Assembly (NCBI RefSeq): GCF_009928485.1
Contig: NZ_JAABNP010000039.1
Span: forward strand, 1-54,086
Origin: Clostridium sp. C2-6-12
Lineage (GTDB): Bacteria > Bacillota > Clostridia > Clostridiales > Clostridiaceae
Length of the DNA stretch: 54,086 nucleotides
Reading direction: 5' to 3'
Shown: one piece after another, positions 44,052 through 53,047 of the stretch
How positions within the stretch are numbered: position 1 is the first letter of the stretch
How the letters are laid out: every line of letters starts with the position of its first letter
Translations under genes and position numbers: made by a program
Notes under the pieces: generated by a model
What the model was told of the DNA's origin: nothing
Seen by the model: only the letters and a program-made list of their open reading frames with translations
Database searches by the model: none

Positions 44052-44378
44052 ACTATGGTTTTTTCCTCTCCTACATCTACCAAGATCATCTTGACAATCT
44101 GCAAGCTGATCCATTAAATTATCTACCATCTTGTCAGTTAGACATATTTGATTATTTATTAGCTTGTCGTTGGTGCAAAGCAAGTAGCTAATAAAGTTTT
44201 GATTAGTATATGCATATAAAAATAGCAATATCATTATTAGCCTGCATAATAAAGCTTCTTGATTTCCAACAACCATTGTAGATAAGGTCAAGTCACTTAC
44301 TGGGTCACAAGTACATCCTGGACCACTATTTGCTCCTAGTGTATCGAAATCAGAATTACAAAAATCGCAGTTACTCAT
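44046..44378 (-). CDS. Small cysteine-rich protein of unknown function
   Basis: 110 residues with nine cysteines, including CxxC (4-7), CxC (22-24) and a paired C95/C102 near a basic tail ending RRGKNHSH. A central hydrophobic stretch (about 44-68) could be a membrane helix but also carries Cys 45 and 68. No family recognised. The Cys and His content suggests metal binding, disulfide cross-linking, or a spore-coat-like structural role; none is proven. The ATG at 44378 follows GGAGAGG; the frame extends seven codons upstream. Bounded by a strong terminator, so it is a single transcribed unit between a glycogen enzyme and a lipoprotein gene. Confidence 0.6.
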   Translation of the reverse strand: MSNCDFCNSDFDTLGANSGPGCTCDPVSDLTLSTMVVGNQEALLCRLIMILLFLYAYTNQNFISYLLCTNDKLINNQICLTDKMVDNLMDQLADCQDDLGRCRRGKNHSH

Positions 44379-44497
44379 TCTCTTCCTCTCCATGTACAAG
44401 AATATTGTATATAATATTATTATGATTTATCTGCATTTTTTGTTACTTCTTAAAACTAACTTGGAAATATTTTTCTATGATATTATAGGAACATTCA

Positions 44498-45409
44498 TTA
44501 ATTAAAAGTGAATGTATTTAACATTTCATGCAACCTTGTTCCATAACCTTCCTCTGCCCCAACAAAATAATTTATTTCAACTAAATATACTACATTGTTT
44601 TTTTCTGTAAGATAATATTCACAAATTCTTGAGTTATACTTATTGCCTTCTTTAATTACCAATCTTTCTGCTTTATATCCTTCTTTGCCTATTGTTATAT
44701 TTTGAGGAACAGCTTCTTTAGTTGCTTGATGAATCAAACCTTTCATTACTTCTTCTAAAGACATGCCATCAATTTTAGATACAGCTAAAAATACATTAGG
44801 ATACTTACTAGTATCTGCATTTGGCGCCATATAGGAATCTACGCCTTCAGCATTTTCAAATTTAAATCTATTTTTATCATAAGTAATTGTATAACCTAAA
44901 TTACTTTTATTAACTTCAGTATCTATTTTCTCTTCTGTTCCTTCAATTATTACTTTATTATTATCTTGATTATTCTTAGAGTTAGCTTCAGGCTTCTTCG
45001 CTTTTGAACTCCCAGAAGCATCCTTATTCTTTTCACTTGAATCAACCTTTTTAAAGGTAATATTTCCACTTGCATCATCACCAGATAAAGTAAAAGTATA
45101 AGTTCCCTTATCAGTTATCTCAAAGGTAAATTTGCTACTTCCAATTAAGTTTCCTTCATATGGAACCTTTTTATTATCCCCTTCTACCTTTATTGATGCA
45201 TTTCCTTCTTGTAGGTTCATTATTGTCTCTATAGTGTCTCCTGCCTTTAAATCTAAGCTCGCCGATATTGGTTTACTTAAGTTTTTAAACTCATACTCAA
45301 TAGTGTTTCCTGTAATATTTTTATTTACTACATGCTGAAAATTATCCCCACAGCCAGTAAAAAGCAACAAAATCGTTAGGTTTATAGCTCCAATAATAAA
45401 CTTTTTCAT
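44498..45409 (-). CDS. Putative lipoprotein of unknown function
   Basis: 303 residues. A lipobox LLLFTGC ends the signal peptide (residues about 10-20), so the mature protein would be anchored at Cys 18-20 on the outer membrane face. The sequence then shows a beta-rich domain (about 30-125), a low-complexity Ser/Lys/Asn linker (about 127-155), and a second domain (about 160-300) of the type seen in clostridial secreted proteins (YTITYDKNRFKFEN...EYYLTEKNNVVYLVEINYF). No catalytic motif seen. The ATG at 45409 follows GGAGG; an in-frame start five codons earlier lacks a site. Confidence 0.7.
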   Translation of the reverse strand: MKKFIIGAINLTILLLFTGCGDNFQHVVNKNITGNTIEYEFKNLSKPISASLDLKAGDTIETIMNLQEGNASIKVEGDNKKVPYEGNLIGSSKFTFEITDKGTYTFTLSGDDASGNITFKKVDSSEKNKDASGSSKAKKPEANSKNNQDNNKVIIEGTEEKIDTEVNKSNLGYTITYDKNRFKFENAEGVDSYMAPNADTSKYPNVFLAVSKIDGMSLEEVMKGLIHQATKEAVPQNITIGKEGYKAERLVIKEGNKYNSRICEYYLTEKNNVVYLVEINYFVGAEEGYGTRLHEMLNTFTFN

Positions 45410-45919
45410 ATTTGTTACCTCCATATATCAATATTGCCCAAATTTATGAATTTATATCACACATTAATTAATTTTATATTATGTACGTATTTCTATTTCT
45501 GAACCAATTCATGAATCCAAAAACAAAGCCAATGATATCGTATACAAAAGCAAAAAAATTCATATGTTACTACATACTATGTATCCAATATACTATATGC
45601 CACACTTAGACCAAGACTGACAATCTTATAATTTGATTAATATTATTATGATGTTGGCTGAATTTTATGCTGTAAGCACTCATTAGTAAAGAAATTTTAG
45701 ACTTATTGCAAGTAAGAAAACCTTATTGTAAAATATTTGTTGTTTTAATATATTATAACATCTATATTTACAATATACAATTTATAACTATAGTGGATAT
45801 ATAGCCCATGAAATATAGGGAAGCCTAAGCTCCCATATATTTCAAAGTATTTATCGAGTATATGTTATTCACATAATCTATTGTAATATTTATCTAGTAA
45901 CCTCTTTATTGCAAATAAT
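45410..45919. other. 510-bp intergenic region with an unassigned hairpin
   Basis: Mostly AT-rich with no credible gene on either strand. It holds an inverted repeat (45809-45821 with 45831-45844) whose core is GGGAAGCCTAAGCTCCC. No U run follows on either strand, so it is not an obvious terminator; it lies just past the end of the AraC/GyrI gene on the minus strand. Confidence 0.5.
45809..45844. repeat. Inverted repeat, function unknown
   Basis: Arms TGAAATATAGGGA and TCCCATATATTTCA, with a small bulge and a 9-base loop. It could be the 3' end structure of the AraC/GyrI transcript, but it lacks the U tract of the other terminators in the window. Confidence 0.4.
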
Positions 45920-46813
45920 CTATTTCTTCACTATAGGATACCATAATTCAATAGATCCATATTCTTCTGTGCCACCATAAATTTCAAAGTTTGCTCCCTC
46001 TGCTCTTTCGTAATTAGCAGTTGGTAACCATTCACTATAAAATCTCTTTTGCAATGAAGTTAAAACTTTAAAAAATTCCTCTCCCCACTTAAACTTTTCT
46101 GAAGAAAAAATCACATAAGTTTGTGAAGGAATGTGGACAGTTTTATATCCTTCTGTTTTACTATTTTTTGAAACAAATGAAAATAGCATATAAGGAAATG
46201 TATTTTCTTCTGTTTTGCAATAATACTCTGCTGCATGAATCTTACACGAATTTTGTGGTAAAAAGCTTGGCACATCTCCTGAGTTAGAAAACAGCCTATC
46301 ATATTCACCATTTTTTTGACACTCTTCCCAAAATTCATTTGGTTTTAAATACCCTTCCTCCCCTTTCAATGATGAGATAGTTTCAATACCAAAGATATCA
46401 AAACCTTCCTTAGTTTCAATTCTGTAGTCCATTTCTTTTACTCCTTTAATTGAAATTTGAAAGGAAATTTTAGGATAAGCTTTTAATTTTACTCCAGCTT
46501 GTCTTGCTTCTTTTGGTGTCAAACCATGTAATGACCCAAAAGCTCTTGCAAATGACGTTCCTGAATCATACCCATACTTCATAGCTATTTCAATTATCTT
46601 AAGGCTAGTATTCTGCAAATCCAGTGCTGCCTGGGTCAATTTTCTTCGTCTAATATATTCAGCCAATGGAATATCTGTAATGAAAGAAAACATACGTTGG
46701 AAATTATAAGATGAGCAACAAGCTTTAGCTGCAACTAAATTTAAATCAATTTCCTCAGTTAAATTTTCTTCAATATAATCGATTGCTGAATTCATTTTAA
46801 CAAGCCAATCCAT
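45920..46813 (-). CDS. AraC-family regulator with GyrI-like effector domain
   Basis: 297 residues. The N-terminal AraC DNA-binding pair is at about 5-105 (LVAAKACCSSYNFQRMFSFITDIPLAEYIRRRKLTQAALDL...IAMKYGYDSGTSFARAFGSLHGLTPKEARQ). A C-terminal GyrI/Rob-like ligand domain follows from about 130 (MDYRIETKEGFDIFGIETISS...YERAEGANFEIYGG...IELWYPIVKK). This is the Rob/BltR-like architecture for sensing small compounds. The ATG at 46813 follows AAGGAGGGATT; 21 codons upstream are not used. It sits next to a near-paralogue at 47118-47993. Confidence 0.88.
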   Translation of the reverse strand: MDWLVKMNSAIDYIEENLTEEIDLNLVAAKACCSSYNFQRMFSFITDIPLAEYIRRRKLTQAALDLQNTSLKIIEIAMKYGYDSGTSFARAFGSLHGLTPKEARQAGVKLKAYPKISFQISIKGVKEMDYRIETKEGFDIFGIETISSLKGEEGYLKPNEFWEECQKNGEYDRLFSNSGDVPSFLPQNSCKIHAAEYYCKTEENTFPYMLFSFVSKNSKTEGYKTVHIPSQTYVIFSSEKFKWGEEFFKVLTSLQKRFYSEWLPTANYERAEGANFEIYGGTEEYGSIELWYPIVKK

Positions 46814-46973
46814 ATTAATCCCTCCTTGATTAAAGAATAACTCATATGACTTTTTGATTCGCAACATTTTATGCACAATATTATCTATACTAATTTAATC
46901 TTAATCTTTATTAAGAATGAATTTCCGTAAAATTATTACATGTAACTTGAATTATATAACAAATTTAGAAACT

Positions 46974-47022
46974 AAAAAAGACTATGAAGTTTTTAACTTA
47001 AAATATCCTTCTTCATAGTCTT
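46974..47022 (-). terminator. Terminator of the second AraC/GyrI gene
   Basis: 12-bp perfect stem (46978-46989 with 47011-47022) followed by a U-rich tract on the minus strand, about 95 bp past the stop codon at 47118. Confidence 0.6.
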
Positions 47023-47117
47023 CTTATATTTGAATTATGAGTGTGAATTTATAGATTTTCACAAAAGTTTATCTTTAAAAATTAACATACATTATTATAT
47101 AAACCCACATTGCAAAA

Positions 47118-47993
47118 TTATTTTATAGAAATATAATAATTCACAAGACTTTCCTTCTCATTAATAATCTCATAATCAGAAGTTTCAGCAAGTTCAAACC
47201 CAGAATTAGGTAACCAAATACCATCAATATAATCATATACTGGTTGATTTAAAATTTCTCCATTTAGAGTATCATTCTTTAAATCAAGAGTAAAAACAGC
47301 ATATTTCCCTTGTGGTATTAACTTTTTGACCATGCCTTCAGGAATACTTTCACACTTGGATACTTCAACACAATAATAATAAGTATAGTTAATTTTATCA
47401 TCTTCTTTGATTATATCTATGGGATCATAATCATATACTGCATAATAAATATCTTTATCTATCCTATTTTCAATGCTATCTGCTATTTTCATGAATTCGC
47501 TTTGTACTTTTGCTAATAGTCCATATTTAATATTTTCGCTTTGATTTATTTTTCTAGATATACCTAGAAGCATTTTCTCATCCTTGCAAATAATTTCTGG
47601 TTTCAATATTACCATCCCACTTTCATTTTTTATTGAAAGCAAATTGATCCTTTCAAATAAATTCGGCTCTACATTAGTTTTCCGAAAACTGCTTGGCGGC
47701 GCGCCATAAGCCAATTTAAAAGTTCTCGTAAATACCTCATGTGATTCAAAACCATATTCAAAAGCTATATCAGTTATGCTACGCTTTGTAGTTACCACAT
47801 CAAATACTGCTTGACTCAACTTTCTTTTACGTACATATTCTTTCACAGAACAACCAATAATAGCTCCGAAAACCCTATAAAAGTGTGGAATTGAATACCC
47901 TGCAACTTTTGCTATTTCATCCAACTCAACTTTACCTTCCAAATTATCTTCAATATAGTCGATTGCTTTTTGTAGATTGATATAATAACTCAA
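47118..47993 (-). CDS. AraC-family regulator with GyrI-like effector domain
   Basis: 291 residues from a TTG start at 47993, chosen because GGGAGGG sits eight bases upstream of it; ATG codons 12 and 25 codons further upstream would put that site inside the gene. The DNA-binding pair is at about 1-105 (LDEIAKVAGYSIPHFYRVFGAIIGCSVKEYVRKRKLSQAVFDV...IAFEYGFESHEVFTRTFKLAYGAPPSSFRK), with a GyrI-like domain at about 130-290 (MVILKPEIICKDEKMLLGIS...YDYIDGIWLPNSGFELAETSDYEIIN). Same architecture as the neighbouring gene at 45920. Confidence 0.85.
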   Translation of the reverse strand: MSYYINLQKAIDYIEDNLEGKVELDEIAKVAGYSIPHFYRVFGAIIGCSVKEYVRKRKLSQAVFDVVTTKRSITDIAFEYGFESHEVFTRTFKLAYGAPPSSFRKTNVEPNLFERINLLSIKNESGMVILKPEIICKDEKMLLGISRKINQSENIKYGLLAKVQSEFMKIADSIENRIDKDIYYAVYDYDPIDIIKEDDKINYTYYYCVEVSKCESIPEGMVKKLIPQGKYAVFTLDLKNDTLNGEILNQPVYDYIDGIWLPNSGFELAETSDYEIINEKESLVNYYISIK

Positions 47994-48216
47994 ATAATAA
48001 CCCTCCCTTTTGCTTTCTATATTAATCATACATTTGTGAGAGGATAAAAACTTGATATTTCTTATCATCTTTTATTGATAATATATCCACCATTTTTATT
48101 TTTCAAGTACACTTAATTTTTTATTCATCACTACTAGCTTTCCTTATAACTCTTTCAGCTTTTACTTCCAAGCTATATGTTAAGGGGCAAAATGACCTCA
48201 TATAAAATATTTTAAT

Positions 48217-49287
48217 TTACTGACTACAACAAATATTTCCATTTAGAAAATCACTCCAAACTTGACCACTAAAATTGGAACATAAACCATGATGTTGAAA
48301 ATAAGCAATATCATTTTTAAATCTTGAATAATCTTCTATAATTTTTTTCTGTTTCATATTAGACATAATATTTATAGTTTTTTCAACATTATTGGCTTTT
48401 ATATAACAGTAAAGACATTCCCATATCAAACTTTCCTCAGTTTTTGATGCATTTTCTAAGTATTCTCCCCATTCATACCATTCAGCTTCAGATAAGTCCT
48501 TTAAATTCTCAATTGGTGGATATGATGAAAATGAATAATACTCATTACTATACTTAAACCCACGTTTTTCCGCAATTCTTCTCGAACCTTTATTAGAATC
48601 TACACAAAGCCATTCAATTGTTTTATATCCCTTAGCAAAACAATCTTTGATAGTTGCAGAAACAACTGCTTCCCCAAAACCTTTATGCCTATATCTTTCA
48701 TCTGTCTGTATACCAATTGCTATTTTATTGTCATAACTACAATCACTTAATGACCAGCTTACAATTACCTTGTCATTATGAATGAAATACCCTGTTCCGT
48801 ACTTTTTAAACATTTCATCATCTCCCCAGTTTTGAGCCCATTCAAGTACTTTATCTGAGTTTTCATAAGTGCTTTCTTTTAATAAACCTATATCTACTTT
48901 TTCTATTATAAATCCATCCATCAAAGTCAAATTACATTCATTAAACTCCTCAACAGATAATATATAATGCCTTCTTTTATATTTTCTAATAAATGAATTC
49001 TTATGAAGAGTTGGTATTACCTCCATCCATTCCTTTGTATCAGGTGTTAACTGATCCCAAAAGTCTAGTTTTGAGGAAACTTGAGAATTAAAAATCTCAT
49101 CATTAGAACTGCCTGCAACTAAGTTACATTCACTGGTTTTTATTAATGCTGCTGTTGAATTATCAATGTTATTTACATATATCTCACCAGGCATAATTCC
49201 ATTTATAACAGAAAAAACAGATATTTCATTTTGTGATTTAATTAAATGTGCTATTTTGCTATATTCCTTACTCTTTAATTTAAACAT
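48217..49287 (-). CDS. GNAT-family N-acetyltransferase with C-terminal helical extension
   Basis: 356 residues. The acetyl-CoA motif is in the middle (about 190-240: IGIQTDERYRHKGFGEAVVSATIKDCFAKGYKTIEWLCVDSNKGSRRIAEKRGFK), preceded by a long N-terminal region that fits the GNAT_acetyltran-type two-lobe proteins. About 80 residues of extra helical sequence (ESLIWECLYCYIKANNVEKTINIMSNMK) follow the catalytic domain. Substrate unknown. The ATG follows AAGGGGGAT. Confidence 0.75.
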   Translation of the reverse strand: MFKLKSKEYSKIAHLIKSQNEISVFSVINGIMPGEIYVNNIDNSTAALIKTSECNLVAGSSNDEIFNSQVSSKLDFWDQLTPDTKEWMEVIPTLHKNSFIRKYKRRHYILSVEEFNECNLTLMDGFIIEKVDIGLLKESTYENSDKVLEWAQNWGDDEMFKKYGTGYFIHNDKVIVSWSLSDCSYDNKIAIGIQTDERYRHKGFGEAVVSATIKDCFAKGYKTIEWLCVDSNKGSRRIAEKRGFKYSNEYYSFSSYPPIENLKDLSEAEWYEWGEYLENASKTEESLIWECLYCYIKANNVEKTINIMSNMKQKKIIEDYSRFKNDIAYFQHHGLCSNFSGQVWSDFLNGNICCSQ

Positions 49288-49728
49288 CCAAATCCCCCTT
49301 ATATTTATTTAAAATCATAATAATTTTGAATCCTATTTCCACTTAATAAAATTATAAATACAGATGTAAAAGTATTCAAAAGAAACAATAATTATAATTA
49401 TTTTTTCCTAAAATCTTTACCTATTCATTCTTATATTTTTCACATTCCCATATTCAAGTAAACATTTTTATAAATAGCTTTTGAATGTGGTTTTAATAGC
49501 GAATCTAACTTTGCTATTACCTTTAAAAAATATACTAATATGAGCCCTAGAGAATTTAGAAATGTATCTTTTTAATATTAAAGGTTTCATTAACCTGAGC
49601 GAAAATTATTATATATTCTTTACCGACAAATTAGCTTTTCAAGTTACATATATATCATAAATTTTTAGCTGGGAATTTGTGATTGCCACCAAAATTCTAT
49701 CTACCTAAATTAAGGGGGACTAACTAAA
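49288..49728. other. 441-bp intergenic region between GNAT and diguanylate cyclase genes
   Basis: AT-rich divergent promoter region. I looked for c-di-GMP-I or -II riboswitch motifs before the cyclase gene and saw none. A weak inverted repeat (CACATTC/GAATGTG) lies near 49441-49491. Confidence 0.5.
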
Positions 49729-50937
49729 GTGAAGATTACTTTTAAAACGGTTTTATCATACATTACATACGCTCTTATTCTTTTCGCATGTTATTTTTTA
49801 ATAAAGAAACTCCCTTCCTTTACTCTCCCTGTTATCCTTGTTCTAAAATACTCTTCATTAATTATATTTGGAATAAGTGTTATCTTAAGCATTCGTTTTA
49901 ATAAGGGGAGGATTTTTCTTATAACCTTACTTCTTACTTTGTGCCAATTAAATTTAACCTTTTATGAAGAATTATCATTAAGTGAAGCCATATATACTCA
50001 AGTTTTATATCCCGTACTGTGTGTATTAATACCAGTTAATATTGCTGCAATATCACTACTTAAGGAAAAAGGTATATTTTCATTATGGGGTAAATTACGT
50101 ATTTGCCTAATATTAATTGAATTCCTTGGAATTTATGAAATTTCTGCAAATGCTAATCCTTCAATACAGAAATTATTATCATATAAGTTTATAGAGATTC
50201 CTGTTGAAAATATTATCATAAATCAAGCAACTCTATTAACCTTTTTGTTAATAATAGCATTATTTATAATAAAAGCTTACTTAAAAAGAAGCTCATTTGA
50301 AGTTAGGTTAATAGGTGTTATTATTTCTGTTTTTGCTGCCCTTATATATATTGAGAATAAAATATCTTTTTCAATATTTTTAAGTGCTGCTGGTTTAATG
50401 TTAATCATAAGCATCATTGAAGATTCTTATTCCATGGCTTATTTAGATGAGCTTACAGGCATTCCTTCCCGCCGCGCCCTTAGAGAAGATTTAGCTAAGC
50501 TTGGAAATAAATATGTTATTGCAATGACAGATATTGATTTCTTTAAGAAATTTAATGATAAATATGGACATGATGTTGGAGATGATGTATTAAAACTAGT
50601 AGCTTCTAATTTAGCCACAGTTGCTGGTGGTGGAAAAGCCTTTCGTTATGGTGGCGAGGAATTTACAATAATCTTCCCTGGAAAATCACTAAACGATGTA
50701 ATGCCACATTTGGAAAGCCTACGTGAACAAATTTCAAAATGCGGCTATACCAGAAAATCTACAAAAGGAAAAGGTTCAAAATCTAAGTCTAGCAGCTCAG
50801 GACAATTATTTGTTACTATAAGTATAGGAGTATGTGAAAAAAGTAGTAAATTTAAAGACCCTGAAGAGGTAATGAAGGGTGCTGACAAGGCACTTTACAG
50901 AGCTAAGAAAAAAGGAAGAAACTGTGTGAGTAAATAA
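49729..50937 (+). CDS. Membrane diguanylate cyclase (GGDEF domain)
   Basis: 402 residues. About seven hydrophobic segments occupy residues 5-230, followed by a GGDEF domain (235-400) with DELTGIPSRR, DIDFFKKFNDKYGHDVGD and the active site GGEEF at 308-312. No RxxD I-site is present ahead of the active site, so product inhibition may be absent. A Lys/Ser-rich insertion (341-359) is unusual for the domain. It makes c-di-GMP from two GTP. The start is the GTG at 49729, with AAGGGGG upstream. It is convergent with prfC. Confidence 0.88.
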   Translation: MKITFKTVLSYITYALILFACYFLIKKLPSFTLPVILVLKYSSLIIFGISVILSIRFNKGRIFLITLLLTLCQLNLTFYEELSLSEAIYTQVLYPVLCVLIPVNIAAISLLKEKGIFSLWGKLRICLILIEFLGIYEISANANPSIQKLLSYKFIEIPVENIIINQATLLTFLLIIALFIIKAYLKRSSFEVRLIGVIISVFAALIYIENKISFSIFLSAAGLMLIISIIEDSYSMAYLDELTGIPSRRALREDLAKLGNKYVIAMTDIDFFKKFNDKYGHDVGDDVLKLVASNLATVAGGGKAFRYGGEEFTIIFPGKSLNDVMPHLESLREQISKCGYTRKSTKGKGSKSKSSSSGQLFVTISIGVCEKSSKFKDPEEVMKGADKALYRAKKKGRNCVSK

Positions 50938-50954
50938 TATTTAACGTATATATA

Positions 50955-51003
50955 AATAAGGACTAAGATTAAAATCATAATATGTCTTAACCTTAGTCTT
51001 ATT
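50955..51003. terminator. Bidirectional terminator between convergent genes
   Basis: Imperfect stem of about 15 bp (50955-50970 with 50989-51003, loop region with an extra TCTTAA match) between the diguanylate cyclase gene and prfC. Confidence 0.65.
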
Positions 51004-51036
51004 AATTATTCTTTATATTTTAAAGTATATAAAATC

Positions 51037-52632
51037 TTATTCTTCACTCTTTCCAACGTCAGAAAGTACTAATCCCTTATTATGCTCTAAAGCCCAGCTG
51101 ATACCCCAGTCATTTTGGAATATAAGCAGATTTCTGTCTTTAAGGTCTTTAACCTTTCTAGTATCTGAAGTTAAGTTTAATGAATCCATGTCAACATCTT
51201 TGTTTTCGATCCATCTTACATATCTGTAAGCTAATCTATCCATTTTAACATCAACATTATATTCATTATTTAATCTATATTCAAGAACTTCAAATTGAAG
51301 TACACCAACAACTCCAACGATGATTTCTTCCATACCTATATGGATTTCTTTAAATACCTGAATAGCTCCTTCTTGAGCAATTTGAGTAACACCTTTTATA
51401 AATTGTTTTCTCTTCATGGTATCAGTTGGTCTTACCCTTGCAAAATGTTCTGGTGCAAAGGTTGGTATTCCTTCAAATTTAAACTTATTGGATGACATAC
51501 ATAATGTATCTCCAATTGAGAATATACCTGGGTCAAATACACCAATTATATCTCCTGCATAAGCTTCTTCAACAATTTCCCTTTCCTCTGCTAGAAATTG
51601 TTGTGGTTGAGCAAGTTTTATCTTCTTGCCACCTTGTATATGCATAACTTCCATTCCTTTTTTAAATTCCCCAGAACAAATTCTCATAAAGGCAATTCTA
51701 TCTCTATGTGCCTTATTCATATTTGCTTGAATCTTAAATACAAAAGCAGAGAAATCCTTATTCATAGGATCAATTTCTCCTATGCTTGAGTTTCTTGGAA
51801 GTGGTGATGAAGTCATTTGTAAGAAATGCTCTAAGAATGGCTCAACACCAAAGTTAGTTAAAGCAGATCCAAAGAATACTGGTGTTAATTCACCATCTCT
51901 TACCTTTTTAAGATCTAGCTCATCTCCAGCTATATCTAAAAGCTCAATATCCTCCATAAGTTTTTCATGAAGTGGTGCTCCAAGAAGGTCTTTAAAGATT
52001 TCATCATTAACATCACCTTCAGTTGCTTCAACTTCAGTTTGACCATGATTTCCACCATTAAAAGCTAAAACTCTCTTATTTTGTCTTTCATAAACACCTT
52101 TAAATTCTTTACCAGATCCTATTGGCCAGTTTATTGGATAAGTCTTAATTCCAAGTTCACTTTCAATATCATCAAGTAAAGTAAATGGATCTTGAGCTTC
52201 TCTATCCATCTTGTTTATAAATGTAAATATAGGAATTCCTCTAAGTGCACAAACATGGAATAACTTTCTTGTTTGATCTTCTATACCTTTAGCAGCATCA
52301 ACAACCATTACAGCACTATCAGCAGCCATAAGCGTTCTATATGTATCTTCTGAGAAGTCTTGGTGACCAGGAGTATCGAGTATGTTTATGCAGTATCCAT
52401 CGTAATTAAATTGCATAACTGAAGAAGTAACAGATATACCTCTTTGCTTTTCAATTTCCATCCAGTCAGAAACAGCATGCTTAGAAGCTTTTCTTGCCTT
52501 AACAGAACCCGCAAGTCTTATAGCTCCTCCATAAAGTAATAGCTTTTCTGTAAGTGTAGTTTTACCAGCATCAGGGTGAGAAATAATAGCAAAGGTTCTT
52601 CTTTTTTCAATTTCTTTTATATAATCAGCCAA
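51037..52632 (-). CDS. prfC: Peptide chain release factor 3
   Basis: GTPase that removes RF1 or RF2 from the ribosome after release. G1 is SHPDAGKTTLTEKLL (about 18-32), G2 about RGISVTSSV, G3 DTPGHQDF and G4 NKMDR; the C-terminal EF-G-like domains II and III follow. 531 residues is normal. The start is a TTG (52632) preceded by AGGAGGG at the right distance; no better ATG exists. Its leader carries a 30-bp inverted repeat. Single gene. Confidence 0.93.
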   Translation of the reverse strand: MADYIKEIEKRRTFAIISHPDAGKTTLTEKLLLYGGAIRLAGSVKARKASKHAVSDWMEIEKQRGISVTSSVMQFNYDGYCINILDTPGHQDFSEDTYRTLMAADSAVMVVDAAKGIEDQTRKLFHVCALRGIPIFTFINKMDREAQDPFTLLDDIESELGIKTYPINWPIGSGKEFKGVYERQNKRVLAFNGGNHGQTEVEATEGDVNDEIFKDLLGAPLHEKLMEDIELLDIAGDELDLKKVRDGELTPVFFGSALTNFGVEPFLEHFLQMTSSPLPRNSSIGEIDPMNKDFSAFVFKIQANMNKAHRDRIAFMRICSGEFKKGMEVMHIQGGKKIKLAQPQQFLAEEREIVEEAYAGDIIGVFDPGIFSIGDTLCMSSNKFKFEGIPTFAPEHFARVRPTDTMKRKQFIKGVTQIAQEGAIQVFKEIHIGMEEIIVGVVGVLQFEVLEYRLNNEYNVDVKMDRLAYRYVRWIENKDVDMDSLNLTSDTRKVKDLKDRNLLIFQNDWGISWALEHNKGLVLSDVGKSEE

Positions 52633-52655
52633 AGCTAACCCTCCTAATTAAATCA

Positions 52656-52769
52656 ATTAACAATTTACAGCTAACAGTTAACAATTAGAAATAAATTACT
52701 ACGTAATTTAGAAATTTGTTACATAGATATTATGACCTAATTGTTAATGTTTAATTGCTAATTGTTAAT
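52656..52769. repeat. Long inverted repeat in the prfC leader
   Basis: Two arms of about 32 bp (52656-52687 and 52737-52769) built from the motif ATTAACAATTAGCAATT, about 50 bases apart. Parts of the same motif appear elsewhere in the window (about 43962-43988, with AGCAATTAACAATTAGCA, and about 37835-37852), so it looks like a family of short dispersed intergenic repeats. It lies between the likely promoter region and the prfC start and could fold in the mRNA leader. Confidence 0.55.
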
Positions 52770-52985
52770 CAAAATATATACTATAATTCTTTACTTTTAA
52801 TTTAAAAAATTCTATAAGAAAAGTGAAAATGAAAAATATAACTTTTTTCTATTTCACTATTAACTAAAGTATTATATCATATTACCAATCTTCTGTACAC
52901 TCATGAATTTCACTATAATTTAAATCTGTAATCCATTTATGTAATTTATTTATGCATTAAAACTCATTAAAATTTCTATAGTAAC

Positions 52986-53011
52986 AAAAAACTCCATTGC
53001 GCTGGAGTTTT
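52986..53011 (-). terminator. Glycerophosphodiesterase gene terminator
   Basis: Arms AAAACTCCA (52988-52996) and TGGAGTTTT (53003-53011) with a 6-base loop, then U-rich sequence on the minus strand. Confidence 0.75.
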
Positions 53012-53047
53012 AATAAATCCTAGAGTATTTTCTAATCAACAAAATGA

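Larger units (their letters stand above)
52633..53047. other. 415-bp leader region of prfC
   Basis: Contains the 32-bp inverted repeat at 52656-52769, a second AT-rich inverted repeat (about 52821-52858) and the terminator of the glycerophosphodiesterase gene. No credible reading frame. Confidence 0.5.

Noticed and set aside
49288..49728. Possible c-di-GMP riboswitch before the diguanylate cyclase
   Set aside because: None of the conserved class I or class II bases are present.
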